A DNA stretch of 64,000 bases from Maribacter dokdonensis DSW-8 (GCF_001447995.1 NZ_LDPE01000001.1:434001-498000), one strand, 5' to 3'. Positions 43,181 through 53,093 are shown, numbered from the stretch's first letter. Translations and numbers: made by a program. The notes: generated from the sequence alone by a model not told the origin.

Positions 43181-44455
43181 TCATTTAGTAAACGCTTTAA
43201 AAATTACACAGGCATTGACATCTCCAAATCCAAAACTGGCTTTGGCTATTATACTAGGTGCATGTTCTAACGTCTTTCTTGGGATACATGAATCTGCGAT
43301 CAGTTCAGTTATTTCAGGGTGAACATCTTCACAATTGATATTTTTAAAAACAACTTGTTCTTTAAATTGAAGAATAGCCGCCACACATTCTATACTACCT
43401 GCAGCTGCCAAACAATGACCTACTGCACCTTTAAAAGAATTGATTAAAGGAAAATCCGCCCCTTTTCTATTTAAGGCCACGCTCCAATTCTCAATTTCCA
43501 AGCTGTCTTTTGAGGTAGCCGTCAAATGTCCGTTAATAACATCTATATCCGATGCTTCTATACCGGCATTGACTACAGCATTCTTAATACAGCGTTGTAC
43601 CGCCAAGCTATTGGGTGCTGTCATAGAACCTTCGCCTACTTGCCCTCCACTATTGATTTCCCCACCTAAAACTTCGGCGTATATGTGTGTACCACGTTCT
43701 TGCGCACTTTCTAAAGATTCTAATACCAAAGCTCCTGCCCCGCTACCCGGTATAAATCCGCTTGCAGTTGCACTCATTGACCGGCTCGCCTTTGCCGGGT
43801 CATTATTATATCCCCTAGGCAATATACGCATGGCATCAAAACCTCCCCATACATAAGGTCCGCTGTCACTACAACTACCTGTGAGCATAATTTCCGCCTT
43901 TCCTTGGCTTATTCTATCATAAGCCATAATTATACCTTCTGTTCCCGTGGTACAAGCTGCAGAATTGGTGGTCACTTGATTTCCACACCCTAACATACCC
44001 CCTAAATAAGCACTAATTCCACTTGCCATGGTTTGAATAACCGAAGTACTACCCAATCTTCTCACATTGCCATCATCTATTAAATGAATGGCTTCCCTAA
44101 ATTTATCTACCCCTAGTATACCTGTTCCAAAAACAATTCCACGATCCCAACTAGGCTCATTTGTCGTGTTCTTAACAAGTCCCGCATCATTCCAAGCATC
44201 CACACCTGCAATTACACCATACACAATTCCCGAAGCATTTAGCCCCCTTCTTTCTAAGGGAGTAAAATAAGAATTGATCAAATTATCTTTCACCAAGGGC
44301 TCTCCCGCTACTTGACAACCAAAGCCAAGTTTCTCTAAATTTGGTTGATGCCTAATGCCACTTTTACCATCCAATAATGCCTGGGTAAAATCAGTAAGAC
44401 CTACACCATTTGGCGCACAAACTCCTAAACCTGTAATTACAACACGTCTACCCAT
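43181..44455 (-). CDS. Beta-ketoacyl-ACP synthase (KAS II-like)
   Basis: 424 residues, full length. Thiolase-fold active site: TTNSAACTTGTEGI with Cys 168, NGHLTATSKDS with His 310, and AVGHCLAAAGSIE with His 347. It elongates acyl-ACP with malonyl-ACP. The presence of a carrier protein, dehydratase and enoyl reductase next to it suggests a dedicated chain-building set for a starter unit of the type III PKS. It ends four bases from the hotdog gene. Confidence 0.92.
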   Translation of the reverse strand: MGRRVVITGLGVCAPNGVGLTDFTQALLDGKSGIRHQPNLEKLGFGCQVAGEPLVKDNLINSYFTPLERRGLNASGIVYGVIAGVDAWNDAGLVKNTTNEPSWDRGIVFGTGILGVDKFREAIHLIDDGNVRRLGSTSVIQTMASGISAYLGGMLGCGNQVTTNSAACTTGTEGIIMAYDRISQGKAEIMLTGSCSDSGPYVWGGFDAMRILPRGYNNDPAKASRSMSATASGFIPGSGAGALVLESLESAQERGTHIYAEVLGGEINSGGQVGEGSMTAPNSLAVQRCIKNAVVNAGIEASDIDVINGHLTATSKDSLEIENWSVALNRKGADFPLINSFKGAVGHCLAAAGSIECVAAILQFKEQVVFKNINCEDVHPEITELIADSCIPRKTLEHAPSIIAKASFGFGDVNACVIFKAFTK

Positions 44456-44458
44456 TAG

Positions 44459-44896
44459 CTATCTCATCATGCCTGCCAATATACCTTTACAGACCAGTTT
44501 ATCTTGTTCATTATACATTTTTACATGGCACTTTAATTTCTGGAATCTAAAATACTTCAGTTCTGAAATTACTTTTACCCGTTCTCCAGGAAAAACAGGT
44601 AATAAAAAATCCATTTCCGAACTGCTCATACTTATACCAACCGTTTTCTCTGCCTCATCTTTCCCCATTAAATATATGCCCAAACAAACCAAACCTATTT
44701 GGGCACAACACTCCGTCAATATGACTCCAGGCGTTACAGGGTTATTCTTAAAATGACCACTATAAAAATCAGCATCAGCCTTAAACGTATATGAGCCATC
44801 AACACCAGTATCATGCGCATTTAAAATTTTATCTACAAATAAAAAAGGATGCGCATAAGGCAATTGGTCCAATATATAAGAATATGATTTTTTCAT
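44459..44896 (-). CDS. FabZ-like hotdog dehydratase
   Basis: 145 residues. AHPFLFVDKIL near the N-terminus and DFYSGHFKNNPVTPGVILTECCAQIG carry the FabZ active His 48 and Glu 62. It would dehydrate 3-hydroxyacyl-ACP. It lies between the enoyl-reductase-like SDR and the ketoacyl synthase in the same operon. Confidence 0.88.
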   Translation of the reverse strand: MKKSYSYILDQLPYAHPFLFVDKILNAHDTGVDGSYTFKADADFYSGHFKNNPVTPGVILTECCAQIGLVCLGIYLMGKDEAEKTVGISMSSSEMDFLLPVFPGERVKVISELKYFRFQKLKCHVKMYNEQDKLVCKGILAGMMR

Positions 44897-44907
44897 AGGT
44901 TTTACAT

Positions 44908-45690
44908 TTACAATAAACTTTCACCACCATCTACCTTGATTACGGTACCCGTTATCCATTTTGCCTCATCAGTGGTAAGTAAATACACTGCATTGGCAAT
45001 GTCTTCTGGAGTGGTTAAACGATTATTAGGGTTTCTACTCAGGGCATTTTCTTTAATTTGTTCAAAACCGGGAATCATTGATAATGATTTGGTTATTGTA
45101 ATACCCGCTTGTATACAATTTGCCTTTATACCTACGGAAGCGAACTCCAGTGCAATACTTCTTGTCAATGCCTCTAATGCCACCTTAGCCACTGAAACAG
45201 CGCTATAATTAGGTAAGGCCTTGGTATTACCTTCACTGGTAAACGATATAACCCTAGTATCATCAGCAAACAACCCTGCTGTTTCCAAGGCTTTTGTCCA
45301 ATCGAACAAGCTTAATGCCATTGCGTCAAAAGTTATTCTGAAATCTACATCTACTAAAGTAGGTGCTGTTTTGGAGTACATAGGCTTTAATGTGCCTTTT
45401 GCCACGCTATGTACCATTACCTTAATCTTATGCCCTAAAGGCAACTTCTGCCTTATATCATCAATAATTCCTTTTCTTTTCTCAGCATTTAAGGCATCTA
45501 CATTCATTGCCAGTAATTGATTGCCTAATGCTTCAATTTCATTGAAATGTTCTTCGATGATATCCATATCTGCCCGTCTATCCCTATGAATTATGATTAT
45601 ATGGTAGCCATGTAAAGCCAATTTCTTTGCCGTTGCCAACCCTAACCCGCTACTACCGCCTAAAATTAATGCCCAATACCTATTTTCCAT
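44908..45690 (-). CDS. FabL-like enoyl-ACP reductase (SDR)
   Basis: 260 residues. GGSSGLGLATAKKLA is the NAD(P) loop. The catalytic spacing is Y162-x6-K169 (NYSAVSVAKVALEALTR), the pattern of FabI/FabL enoyl reductases rather than the Y-x3-K of ketoreductases, and the end VDGGESLL and HSVAKGTLKPM also match FabL. It would reduce 2-enoyl-ACP. It is the only reductase in the operon, so the ketoreduction step would need the cell's FabG. Confidence 0.85.
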   Translation of the reverse strand: MENRYWALILGGSSGLGLATAKKLALHGYHIIIIHRDRRADMDIIEEHFNEIEALGNQLLAMNVDALNAEKRKGIIDDIRQKLPLGHKIKVMVHSVAKGTLKPMYSKTAPTLVDVDFRITFDAMALSLFDWTKALETAGLFADDTRVISFTSEGNTKALPNYSAVSVAKVALEALTRSIALEFASVGIKANCIQAGITITKSLSMIPGFEQIKENALSRNPNNRLTTPEDIANAVYLLTTDEAKWITGTVIKVDGGESLL

Positions 45691-45702
45691 ACCTAAAATA
45701 TA

Positions 45703-46776
45703 CTACCATTCTATTAATACCCGTTGTGCCGAAAATCCTGGCCCAAAACTTAGAATGAGCCCTTGCTCTCCTTCCGGAATTTTCTTATCCATGAAGCGCT
45801 CTAAAACGTAAAGCACCGTAGCACTACTCATATTTCCATAAAGACGCAATACCTCTCTAGTGTCATCAATGTTTTTCCCTAAAGCGCCAAATAAAGCTTC
45901 TACGGTCTGCACAATTTTTCTTCCACCAGGATGAAATACCAAGTGGTCTACTTTCTGAATGGAACTACCGTACTTTTCTAAAAAAGGATGTACTATTTCT
46001 GCAAAATGATCAGCAATGGTTTCGGGTACTGCGGGATCAAGTATCATTTTCAATCCGTGGTTGGTAAGGTCAAACCCCATCATTTGGGTAGCATTATGAA
46101 AATGGTACATTTCCTCTCCAATTATTTTAGGTCCAATTGCATTTTCTTCGGATGATAATAACACACATGCCGCCCCATCACCAAAAATTGCCGCACTGAC
46201 CATATTTGCCATGGAATAGTCTTGAAGCTGAAAGGTTGCGGTGGGACTTTCTACCGATACCAAGGCAATGCGCTTACCCGGATTGGATTTCAAAAAATTG
46301 TGTGCATATATGAGCCCGGAAACGCCAGCTGCACAACCCATTTCTGTTACGGGAAGTCTAACTACATCTTGTCGCATACCCAATTCATTGATCAAATATG
46401 CATCTAACGATGGAATCATTATACCTGTACAACTAACCGTAATAATGTAATCTATTGATGAAGCCGCCCAATTACTTTTGCCCAAGGCTTTCTTTAAAAC
46501 ATTGCCCCCCATACGTTTGGCTTCTCTGCTATAAATCTTGTTCTTATCTTCAAAAGAAGTTGTTTGAAACACATCTTCCGGTGGCATAATTGAATAACGT
46601 TTATCTACCGCAGCGCCTTCAAATATTTTAACCACTTTTCTGGTAAACCGTTCCTCTTGCCCACTTAACCAATATTCAACAAGGGGAATAATATCCTCGG
46701 TATTTCTATAATACGGTGGTAATTCTTTGGTGACAGTTACAATTCTTGTGTAATTCATAGCTTTCTTAATCTTCAA
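45703..46776 (-). CDS. Type III polyketide synthase (chalcone/stilbene synthase family)
   Basis: 357 residues (351 from ATG 46758). The triad is visible: Cys 148 in VTEMGCAAGVSGL, His 282 in HLVFHPGGRKIV and Asn 315 in YGNMSSATVLYVLERF, with GDGAACVLL before. Type III PKSs extend acyl-CoA or acyl-ACP starters with malonyl units and cyclise them to pyrones or resorcinols. Surrounding fatty-acid-type enzymes suggest a long or modified acyl starter, and the methyltransferase and FAD oxidoreductase upstream suggest tailoring. The product is unknown. Confidence 0.92.
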   Translation of the reverse strand: MKIKKAMNYTRIVTVTKELPPYYRNTEDIIPLVEYWLSGQEERFTRKVVKIFEGAAVDKRYSIMPPEDVFQTTSFEDKNKIYSREAKRMGGNVLKKALGKSNWAASSIDYIITVSCTGIMIPSLDAYLINELGMRQDVVRLPVTEMGCAAGVSGLIYAHNFLKSNPGKRIALVSVESPTATFQLQDYSMANMVSAAIFGDGAACVLLSSEENAIGPKIIGEEMYHFHNATQMMGFDLTNHGLKMILDPAVPETIADHFAEIVHPFLEKYGSSIQKVDHLVFHPGGRKIVQTVEALFGALGKNIDDTREVLRLYGNMSSATVLYVLERFMDKKIPEGEQGLILSFGPGFSAQRVLIEW

Positions 46777-46780
46777 TCTA

Positions 46781-47488
46781 CTACTTCTTTTTTAAAACCC
46801 ATACATATCTAAATGCCCATTTCCATTGTATATGATGCGTTACATTAGAAACCTTATGAGCTATTTGTCGCAATTCATTTATTTTAATTGCTCTTCGAAT
46901 AGATAATAAGCCATCTTTTTTGCCAATTTCAGTTTTTATAAAAAACCAACTAAATATTTTAAACAAGTAATAGGCAACCGGACTACGCTCCAAATCATTG
47001 ATGACCACCCCAATTGAAGCTAATTGTACAAACCGATTTACAAACTTTAAAACACCATCATCCGTAAAGTGGTGAAGGGTCAATGTAGACATCACAATAT
47101 CTATTTTTAAATCGGAGAAATCGTGTAAAAGAATATCAGCCTGTATATAGCTAATTTCTGGATAATCTATGGTATTCCGCTTTGCCAACTCCAGTGCTTT
47201 TGCATTTAAGTCTATTCCTATTAATTTAAGGTCAATATTCTTCTTTCTGGCTGCAGACGCAAGCTTTTTCAGCATGGTTCCATCGGAACAACCCATATCT
47301 AAAATCGTATACGATTTTTTATTTTTAAACCTAAGTAATTCAAAAACAGCATTTAAAGTAATACGGTAACCACCTAGCAAATTATTGACCCTATTAATAT
47401 CATTTAATATTAACTCAAGCTCGGAGATGGTACCTTTGTAGGTATCCATAATCTCCACTTCTTCACTTCTATACTTAAAATCTATCAT
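46781..47488 (-). CDS. Class I methyltransferase of the type III PKS operon
   Basis: 235 residues. ILDMGCSDGTMLKKLA is the SAM loop, with IDLNAKALELAKRN and IVMSTLTLHHF following (post-motif with His pair). It could O- or C-methylate the pyrone or resorcinol product. It overlaps by one base with the FAD oxidoreductase stop and precedes the PKS by 4 bp, so the three are coupled. Confidence 0.85.
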   Translation of the reverse strand: MIDFKYRSEEVEIMDTYKGTISELELILNDINRVNNLLGGYRITLNAVFELLRFKNKKSYTILDMGCSDGTMLKKLASAARKKNIDLKLIGIDLNAKALELAKRNTIDYPEISYIQADILLHDFSDLKIDIVMSTLTLHHFTDDGVLKFVNRFVQLASIGVVINDLERSPVAYYLFKIFSWFFIKTEIGKKDGLLSIRRAIKINELRQIAHKVSNVTHHIQWKWAFRYVWVLKKK

Positions 47489-48609
47489 TAAACTATAGGC
47501 TTACCATGTGTTTTTGAAATAATATATCTTAATACTGTTATTGATCTTCCAATGGTTTTTAAGCCTATTGAAACCCATTTTTCATTTAATAATATGCCTT
47601 GTAATATTCTGCCAAACCATAATCTTCTAGCAAAATTTTTAGACCAAGCTTTCCGGTAATCTTGCTCTAAAGCAACACGACTATATTTACCTTGACCGTA
47701 AAATTGAACAATCAGTTCTGAAGCAATTTTAGCACTGTGTATTGCCATAGCCATACCATTGCCACAGAGTGGATGTATAAGTCCCGCAGTATCTCCACAC
47801 ATCAGCATATGGTCTACTACACTGTCTTTTTTATCAAAGGATATTTGTGCTATGGTCATGGGATTATCAAAAACAGGTTCGGAATTTTCTAGAAATTTTC
47901 TCAAAGACGGATTTTCCCCAACAATTTCCTGTGTGTAGCTATCCACATCTTTACAAGCTTTAAAACTGTTGTAGTGTGCTAAATAACAGAAATTTATTGC
48001 TCCACTTTCCGTTTGGGACAAGCCACCATAACCTCCTTTAAAATTGTGTAATGCTACTATACCCTTTGGAAAATCAGAAACCTTATAATGTGCCTTTACC
48101 GCCAACCAAGAATGCTTCTTTCTACTGAAGTTTCTATCAAGTTTCTTATCTAGTACAGAACGCTTACCATATGCACCAATGACTATTTTTGCCGTATAGT
48201 TCTTTACATTTGTTACCACGGTAAATTGATCATCTTTAAACGCCGTAGAAATTACTTTTTCAAAATAAAAAATGACCCCAAGTTCTTTTGCCCGTAGATA
48301 TAGGTAATTATCAAATGCATATCTACTAATACCAAATCCGCCCAAAGGCAGTTCGGTTTCTATACTATAACCATCAATGGCACTCATACTAAACCGGGTA
48401 ATTTCTATAGCTCCTTTAGCTCTTAAGTCTATACCCAAACGTTGTAAATATGGCTCAACTTCTTTAGACACATATTCACCGCATACTTTATGATGTGGAT
48501 AAGTCTGTTTCTCCAATATGGCAACATCCAATCCTTCCATAGCCAAATGAACCGCGGCGCAAAGTCCCGCTAGACCACCTCCAATTATCAGTATGCTATG
48601 CTCCTTCAT
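47488..48609 (-). CDS. FAD-dependent oxidoreductase, geranylgeranyl-reductase/hydroxylase family
   Basis: 373 residues. The N-terminal ILIIGGGLAGLCAAVHLAMEGLDVAILEK is the FAD-binding fold; VCGEYVSKEVEPYL and late CGDTAGLIHPLCGNGMAMAIHSA are the GG-reductase-family motifs. Such enzymes reduce isoprenoid chains or hydroxylate aromatics and also include halogenase-like members. It opens the type III PKS operon and probably tailors its product. A bidirectional hairpin lies upstream at 48633-48665. Confidence 0.88.
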   Translation of the reverse strand: MKEHSILIIGGGLAGLCAAVHLAMEGLDVAILEKQTYPHHKVCGEYVSKEVEPYLQRLGIDLRAKGAIEITRFSMSAIDGYSIETELPLGGFGISRYAFDNYLYLRAKELGVIFYFEKVISTAFKDDQFTVVTNVKNYTAKIVIGAYGKRSVLDKKLDRNFSRKKHSWLAVKAHYKVSDFPKGIVALHNFKGGYGGLSQTESGAINFCYLAHYNSFKACKDVDSYTQEIVGENPSLRKFLENSEPVFDNPMTIAQISFDKKDSVVDHMLMCGDTAGLIHPLCGNGMAMAIHSAKIASELIVQFYGQGKYSRVALEQDYRKAWSKNFARRLWFGRILQGILLNEKWVSIGLKTIGRSITVLRYIISKTHGKPIV

Positions 48610-48632
48610 TGCATGGAAGTTACACCAAAAAC

Positions 48633-48665
48633 AAAAAAGCCCTGCAAATGCAGGGCTTTTATTTT
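48633..48665 (-). terminator. Terminator of the OmpA lipoprotein gene
   Basis: A perfect hairpin, left arm AAAAAGCCCTGCA and right arm TGCAGGGCTTTTT with two-base loop. A-run on the left gives a T-run on the minus strand, ending transcription of the 48691-49383 gene before the PKS operon. Confidence 0.9.
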
Positions 48666-48690
48666 TAACTCAATACCAAACTTGAAAATC

Positions 48691-49383
48691 TTAGTTCGTC
48701 TGGGTTTTAGCTTCTTGTTTTAGAGACTCACTGGCAACAATTGCCAACTCCACACGTCTGTTCTTTGCTTTTCCCGCAGCGGTACTGTTATCACCAACTG
48801 GCTGTGTTTCTCCATACCATTTGGTATCAAAACGACTAGCGTCTATCCCTTGGCTTATTAAATAATTGGTTACCGACTCCGCTCTTTGCTTAGAAAGATT
48901 AAGGTTATACTCTTCTGCACCTGCACTATCAGTGTGGCCCTCTACCAAAATATTTGATTTTGGGTATTCTTTGAAAATACCAACCAATTTGTTCAATGTA
49001 GTTGCAGATGTACCTTGTACATTTGATTTATTGGTGTCAAAATAAACTCCGGCATCTTCGTTAAACGTAACATTGATACCTTCACCTACTCTTTTCACTT
49101 CTGCTCCTGGAATTTCCTCTTCTATACGCTCAGCTTGGCGGTCCATTCTATTTCCTATGTATCCACCGGCAGCGCCACCTATGGCAGCACCTAAAATTGC
49201 ACCCAGAGCGGTATTATTTCCACTACCTACGTTATTTCCTAAAACACCACCGATTACGGCTCCACCCGTTGCGCCTATTACCGCACCTTTTTGGGTTTTA
49301 TTTGCATTTTTTACTGTACTACAGCTCATTACCATGGCAAGAGCGATTATGTAACTAGTTTTGCGTAATATCATTGTTTTCAT
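48691..49383 (-). CDS. OmpA-family lipoprotein with glycine-zipper segment
   Basis: 230 residues. Lipobox at VMSCS, then a Gly-rich zipper (GAVIGATGGAVIGGVLGNN and GAILGAAIGGAAGGYIGNRM), then a peptidoglycan-binding OmpA domain (NILVEGHTDSAGAEEYNLNL, LSKQRAESV, KAKNRRVELAI). It would anchor the outer membrane to peptidoglycan, with the zipper possibly spanning or oligomerising. Its own terminator follows. Confidence 0.92.
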   Translation of the reverse strand: MKTMILRKTSYIIALAMVMSCSTVKNANKTQKGAVIGATGGAVIGGVLGNNVGSGNNTALGAILGAAIGGAAGGYIGNRMDRQAERIEEEIPGAEVKRVGEGINVTFNEDAGVYFDTNKSNVQGTSATTLNKLVGIFKEYPKSNILVEGHTDSAGAEEYNLNLSKQRAESVTNYLISQGIDASRFDTKWYGETQPVGDNSTAAGKAKNRRVELAIVASESLKQEAKTQTN

Positions 49384-49411
49384 ATACTTTATTTAATTTA
49401 TAAGTAGGTAA

Positions 49412-49891
49412 TTATTTTTTACTGAATTCATAAACTACGTTCACGGGTGATCCTTCTACCATAACGTTAGACTTTAGGGTCATTGCATACTCCGTAAGGT
49501 TTTCAATATTTAAACGGTAACCCGCACCTCCGGAAATATCTTGGTTTTTCTCGTTAATGAATTTGAACTGTAGTTGGCTTGTATAATTTTCTTCACGTTC
49601 TACAACAGACCATCTAATATAACGATCGCCCCCTGTACAAAAAGTGGATTGGTCAATGGTATATCTACCAGTGCTGTTATTATCTCTAAAGAACCATTCG
49701 CTGCCCTCTAAACAAATATCTTCAACATCATTGAACAAAACAGCCTTAACATTGCCCGTATTACCCTCAAAAGAAACATTGTTCAAGGTCCAAGTACCGC
49801 TTAGTAGATTGCGCTTGCCCCTAGCATCCTTCGAAATTGAGCATGAGGATATTAAGAGTACCACACTAAAAAGCAAAATCATTTTTTTCAT
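49412..49891 (-). CDS. Lipocalin-like lipoprotein
   Basis: 159 residues from ATG 49891 (MKKMILLFSVVLLISSCS, lipobox SSC). GTWTLNNVSFEGNTGNVKAVLF, WFFRDNNSTGRYTID and VNVVYEFSKK match the lipocalin-type one-domain barrel found in small Bacteroidota lipoproteins. The upstream in-frame ATG at 49933 would add 14 residues before the signal and is not preferred. Precedes the OmpA lipoprotein by 28 bp, so an operon is likely. Confidence 0.75.
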   Translation of the reverse strand: MKKMILLFSVVLLISSCSISKDARGKRNLLSGTWTLNNVSFEGNTGNVKAVLFNDVEDICLEGSEWFFRDNNSTGRYTIDQSTFCTGGDRYIRWSVVEREENYTSQLQFKFINEKNQDISGGAGYRLNIENLTEYAMTLKSNVMVEGSPVNVVYEFSKK

Positions 49892-50039
49892 AAGTAAATT
49901 ATTTAGGTTTGATCTATATACGTCGTTTGTCATTATTTGGACGGAAACTTTTTATATTTTCGACCAATTGACACTGCAAAGATGCTCTTAAACAATCATA
50001 CTTATTACCTCTTTTAACATTTTTGTTGACCTGTTTCCT

Positions 50040-52028
50040 TTAATAAGCTATGAGCTCTAACAAATCTTTTTCAAACCTAGATTTTGCAAGATACTGTGCT
50101 TCCAGTTCGGCATTAAAAGGTATTGGCGTTTCTAAGCTACCAACTCTTTTTATTGGACCATCCAGGTACTCAAAACAATTCTCCATGACCATTGCAGAAA
50201 TATCACTTGCAATTCCGCCGAAAAGGCTATCTTCCTGTAGTATTATAACTTTTCCTGTTCTTATAACCGAATCATAAATAGCTTTTGTATCTAGGGGTTG
50301 CAAGGTTCTTAAATCCAATACATCTGCCCTAATTTCCGTATGATCATCTAAAGTTTCCAATGCCCAGTGCACTCCTGCACCATAGGTAATAATAGTTATT
50401 TGATCTCCCTGCCTTAAAAGACTGGCTTCCCCCAAGGGAAGGGTATAGTAATCAACAGGTACTTCTTGGTATACACTTCTGTACAACCCTTTATGTTCAA
50501 AAAACAATACCGGATTCGGATCTTCAATTGACGTAGCAAGCAATCCTTTTGCATCATATGGAAACGCGGGGTACACAACTTTTAAACCGGGTGTTTTGGT
50601 AAACCATGCTTCATTGGTCTGGGAGTGAAAAGGACCTGCCGCTACCCCACCACCACAGGGCATTCGTATAACTACATCTGCGTTTTCTCCCCATCTGTAA
50701 TAGCTCTTTGCCAAATAATTTACAATAGGATTAAATCCGCTACTGGCAAAATCCGCAAATTGCATTTCCATAACCGCCTTCATACCGTTTATGGACAAAC
50801 CCATAGAAGCCGAAACAATTGCCGATTCGCAAATAGGTGTATTGCGTACTCTCTCTTTACCAAAATCGTTAACGAACCCGTCGGTAATTTTAAATACCCC
50901 ACCGTATTCAGCGACATCTTGTCCCATTATCACCAGGTTATCAAACTTCTTCATAGCCTGTCTCAAACCTTCTGATATGGCATCTACCAAACGGATTTTT
51001 GTAATAAATTTACTAGGTCTAACTTCTTTATAATCAAATTTTTGATACACATCACCTAACTCTATAGTTTCATTAGGTTTAATAGTATCCTCAGCAAAAG
51101 CAATTCTCAAATGTTCATCAATTTCTACCTGTATTTCAGTTTTGTAAGCCGCTATACTTTCTGGGGTCAACAAATTTTCGCCGATTAAATAAGTCGTAAA
51201 ATTTTCTAGCGGATCTTTAGCCGCCCAGGTATCTAGAAGCTCTTGAGGCACATATTTTGTTCCACTGGCCTCTTCATGTCCGCGCATGCGAAACGTCTTA
51301 AATTCCAACAAAATTGGTCTTGGATTTATACGCATATCCCTTACCAAATGAGCAACTTTAAAATAAACTTCTAAAATATTGTTCCCGTCAATAATATGCG
51401 ATTCCATACCATAACCCACACCTTTATCGGCAATATTATCACACTTAAACTGCTCGTTTGTGGGAGTAGACAATCCATACCCATTGTTTTCAACACAAAA
51501 AAGTACAGGAAGTTCCCAAACAGCGGCGACATTTAACGCTTCATGAAAATCTCCTTCACTAGTTGCTCCTTCCCCTGTGAATACAGCAGTTACTTTTTTC
51601 TCCTTTTTGAGTTTATGAGCCAAAGCGATACCATCCGCAACACCTAACTGCGGACCTAAATGAGAGATCATACCGATAATCTTGAAATCTTGTGTGCCAA
51701 AATGAAAGCTACGGTCCCTACCCTGTGTAAATCCGCTAGCTTTACCTTGCCATTGGGCAAATAATCTATATAATGGAATTTCCCTGGTTGTAAAAACACC
51801 CAAGTTTCTATGCATGGGCAATATATATTCATCTTCCTTTAAAGCTGTAGTTACCCCAACAGAAATAGCCTCTTGACCAATACCGCTAAACCATTTGGAA
51901 ATTTTGCCCTGTCTCAGTAATATCAACATTTTCTCCTCTACCATACGAGGTTTAAGCATTGATTTATAAAGTTTTAACTTAACGTCTTCCGTTACTTTAA
52001 AATCGGTGTAATTCATTGATAAGGTCAA
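50040..52028 (-). CDS. 2-oxoacid dehydrogenase E1, fused alpha and beta subunits
   Basis: 662 residues joining E1alpha (about 1-320) and E1beta (about 340-662). Alpha: KISKWFSGIGQEAISVG, the TPP loop VFTGEGATSEGDFHEALNVA and VENNGYGLSTPT. Beta: LVDAISEGLRQAMKKFDNLVIMGQDVAEYGGVF, RVRNTPICESAIVSASMG and HSQTNEAWF. Such fused E1 decarboxylates branched-chain 2-oxoacids, feeding branched fatty acid synthesis or degradation; an acetoin or pyruvate substrate is also possible. Start may be 52016 (MNYTDF). No E2 gene is adjacent. Confidence 0.9.
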   Translation of the reverse strand: MTLSMNYTDFKVTEDVKLKLYKSMLKPRMVEEKMLILLRQGKISKWFSGIGQEAISVGVTTALKEDEYILPMHRNLGVFTTREIPLYRLFAQWQGKASGFTQGRDRSFHFGTQDFKIIGMISHLGPQLGVADGIALAHKLKKEKKVTAVFTGEGATSEGDFHEALNVAAVWELPVLFCVENNGYGLSTPTNEQFKCDNIADKGVGYGMESHIIDGNNILEVYFKVAHLVRDMRINPRPILLEFKTFRMRGHEEASGTKYVPQELLDTWAAKDPLENFTTYLIGENLLTPESIAAYKTEIQVEIDEHLRIAFAEDTIKPNETIELGDVYQKFDYKEVRPSKFITKIRLVDAISEGLRQAMKKFDNLVIMGQDVAEYGGVFKITDGFVNDFGKERVRNTPICESAIVSASMGLSINGMKAVMEMQFADFASSGFNPIVNYLAKSYYRWGENADVVIRMPCGGGVAAGPFHSQTNEAWFTKTPGLKVVYPAFPYDAKGLLATSIEDPNPVLFFEHKGLYRSVYQEVPVDYYTLPLGEASLLRQGDQITIITYGAGVHWALETLDDHTEIRADVLDLRTLQPLDTKAIYDSVIRTGKVIILQEDSLFGGIASDISAMVMENCFEYLDGPIKRVGSLETPIPFNAELEAQYLAKSRFEKDLLELIAY

Positions 52029-52137
52029 TTTAGACTATTAAACTATAAATGTAACAAAAATGGATATAGCAAGTATCGATTATAACAACGCTATTAAATC
52101 AGCAATAATTATTAATTTTACGTAAAATCTTTAAAAT

Positions 52138-53088
52138 ATGAGTTTGGTACCTAGTGTAGACTTGACTGACTTTCTTTCGGAAGATCCAAAAAGAAAACAG
52201 AAATTTATAAATGAAATTGGAAAAGCCTTTGAAGAGATTGGCTTTGTTGCGTTGGGCGGACATTTCCTGTCCGATGAGCTGGTAGATTCGCTTTATGCAG
52301 AGATAAAAGCTTTTTTTGATTTACCTGATGATGTAAAAGACGGGTACCAAATTGAAGGCATAGGCGGGCAACGTGGTTATACTTCTTTTGGTAAAGAACA
52401 TGCCAAAGGTAGAAAAGAAGGTGATTTAAAAGAGTTTTGGCATTTTGGACAGTATGTTGAGGATAATGATAAGTTAGAAAAGGAATATCCTGCAAATGTC
52501 ATTGTAAAAGAATTACCTGAGTTTAACAAAGTAGGTAAGGAAACGTATAAAATGTTGGAAAAAACGGCAAAATACGTTTTACGTGCATTGGCCCTTCACT
52601 TAAACTTAGATGAGTTTTATTTTGATAACTTCATCAAAAACGGAAATTCAATTTTACGTCCAATCCACTACCCTCCTATAAAGACAGAGCCAAAGAATGC
52701 CGTTAGAGCTGCTGCACATGGCGATATAAATTTGATTACCCTTTTAATGGGTGCACATGGTAAAGGTTTACAAGTGCAAAACCACGAAGGCGAATGGGTA
52801 GATGCCATTGCAAAACCAGATGAGTTAATGATCAACGTTGGCGATATGCTGTCACGATTAACAAATAATAAATTGCTTTCCACAATCCATCAGGTGGTTA
52901 ACCCTCCTAAGGAACTTTGGGGCACTTCTAGATATTCTGTTCCGTTCTTTATGCATCCTGTTAGCGAAATGCCGTTAAACTGTTTAGAGAACTGTATTGA
53001 TGATGAACATCCTAAACTATATGAAGATATTACCGCTGGAGAATTTTTACATGAAAGATTAATTGAGTTAGGGTTAATTAAAAAATAA
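52138..53088 (+). CDS. 2-oxoglutarate/Fe(II) oxygenase, isopenicillin-N-synthase family
   Basis: 316 residues with iron ligands H194-x-D196 (AAAHGDINLI) and His 251 (LSTIHQVVNPP), and the 2-oxoglutarate clamp R265-x-S267 (SRYSVPFF). The N-terminal DLTDFLSEDPKRKQKFINEIGKAFEEIGFVAL and IGGQRGYTSFGKEHAKG are typical of plant-like gibberellin/flavonoid and IPNS proteins. The substrate is unknown. A SUI1-type gene follows 5 bp later. Confidence 0.9.
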   Translation: MSLVPSVDLTDFLSEDPKRKQKFINEIGKAFEEIGFVALGGHFLSDELVDSLYAEIKAFFDLPDDVKDGYQIEGIGGQRGYTSFGKEHAKGRKEGDLKEFWHFGQYVEDNDKLEKEYPANVIVKELPEFNKVGKETYKMLEKTAKYVLRALALHLNLDEFYFDNFIKNGNSILRPIHYPPIKTEPKNAVRAAAHGDINLITLLMGAHGKGLQVQNHEGEWVDAIAKPDELMINVGDMLSRLTNNKLLSTIHQVVNPPKELWGTSRYSVPFFMHPVSEMPLNCLENCIDDEHPKLYEDITAGEFLHERLIELGLIKK

Positions 53089-53093
53089 TAACC

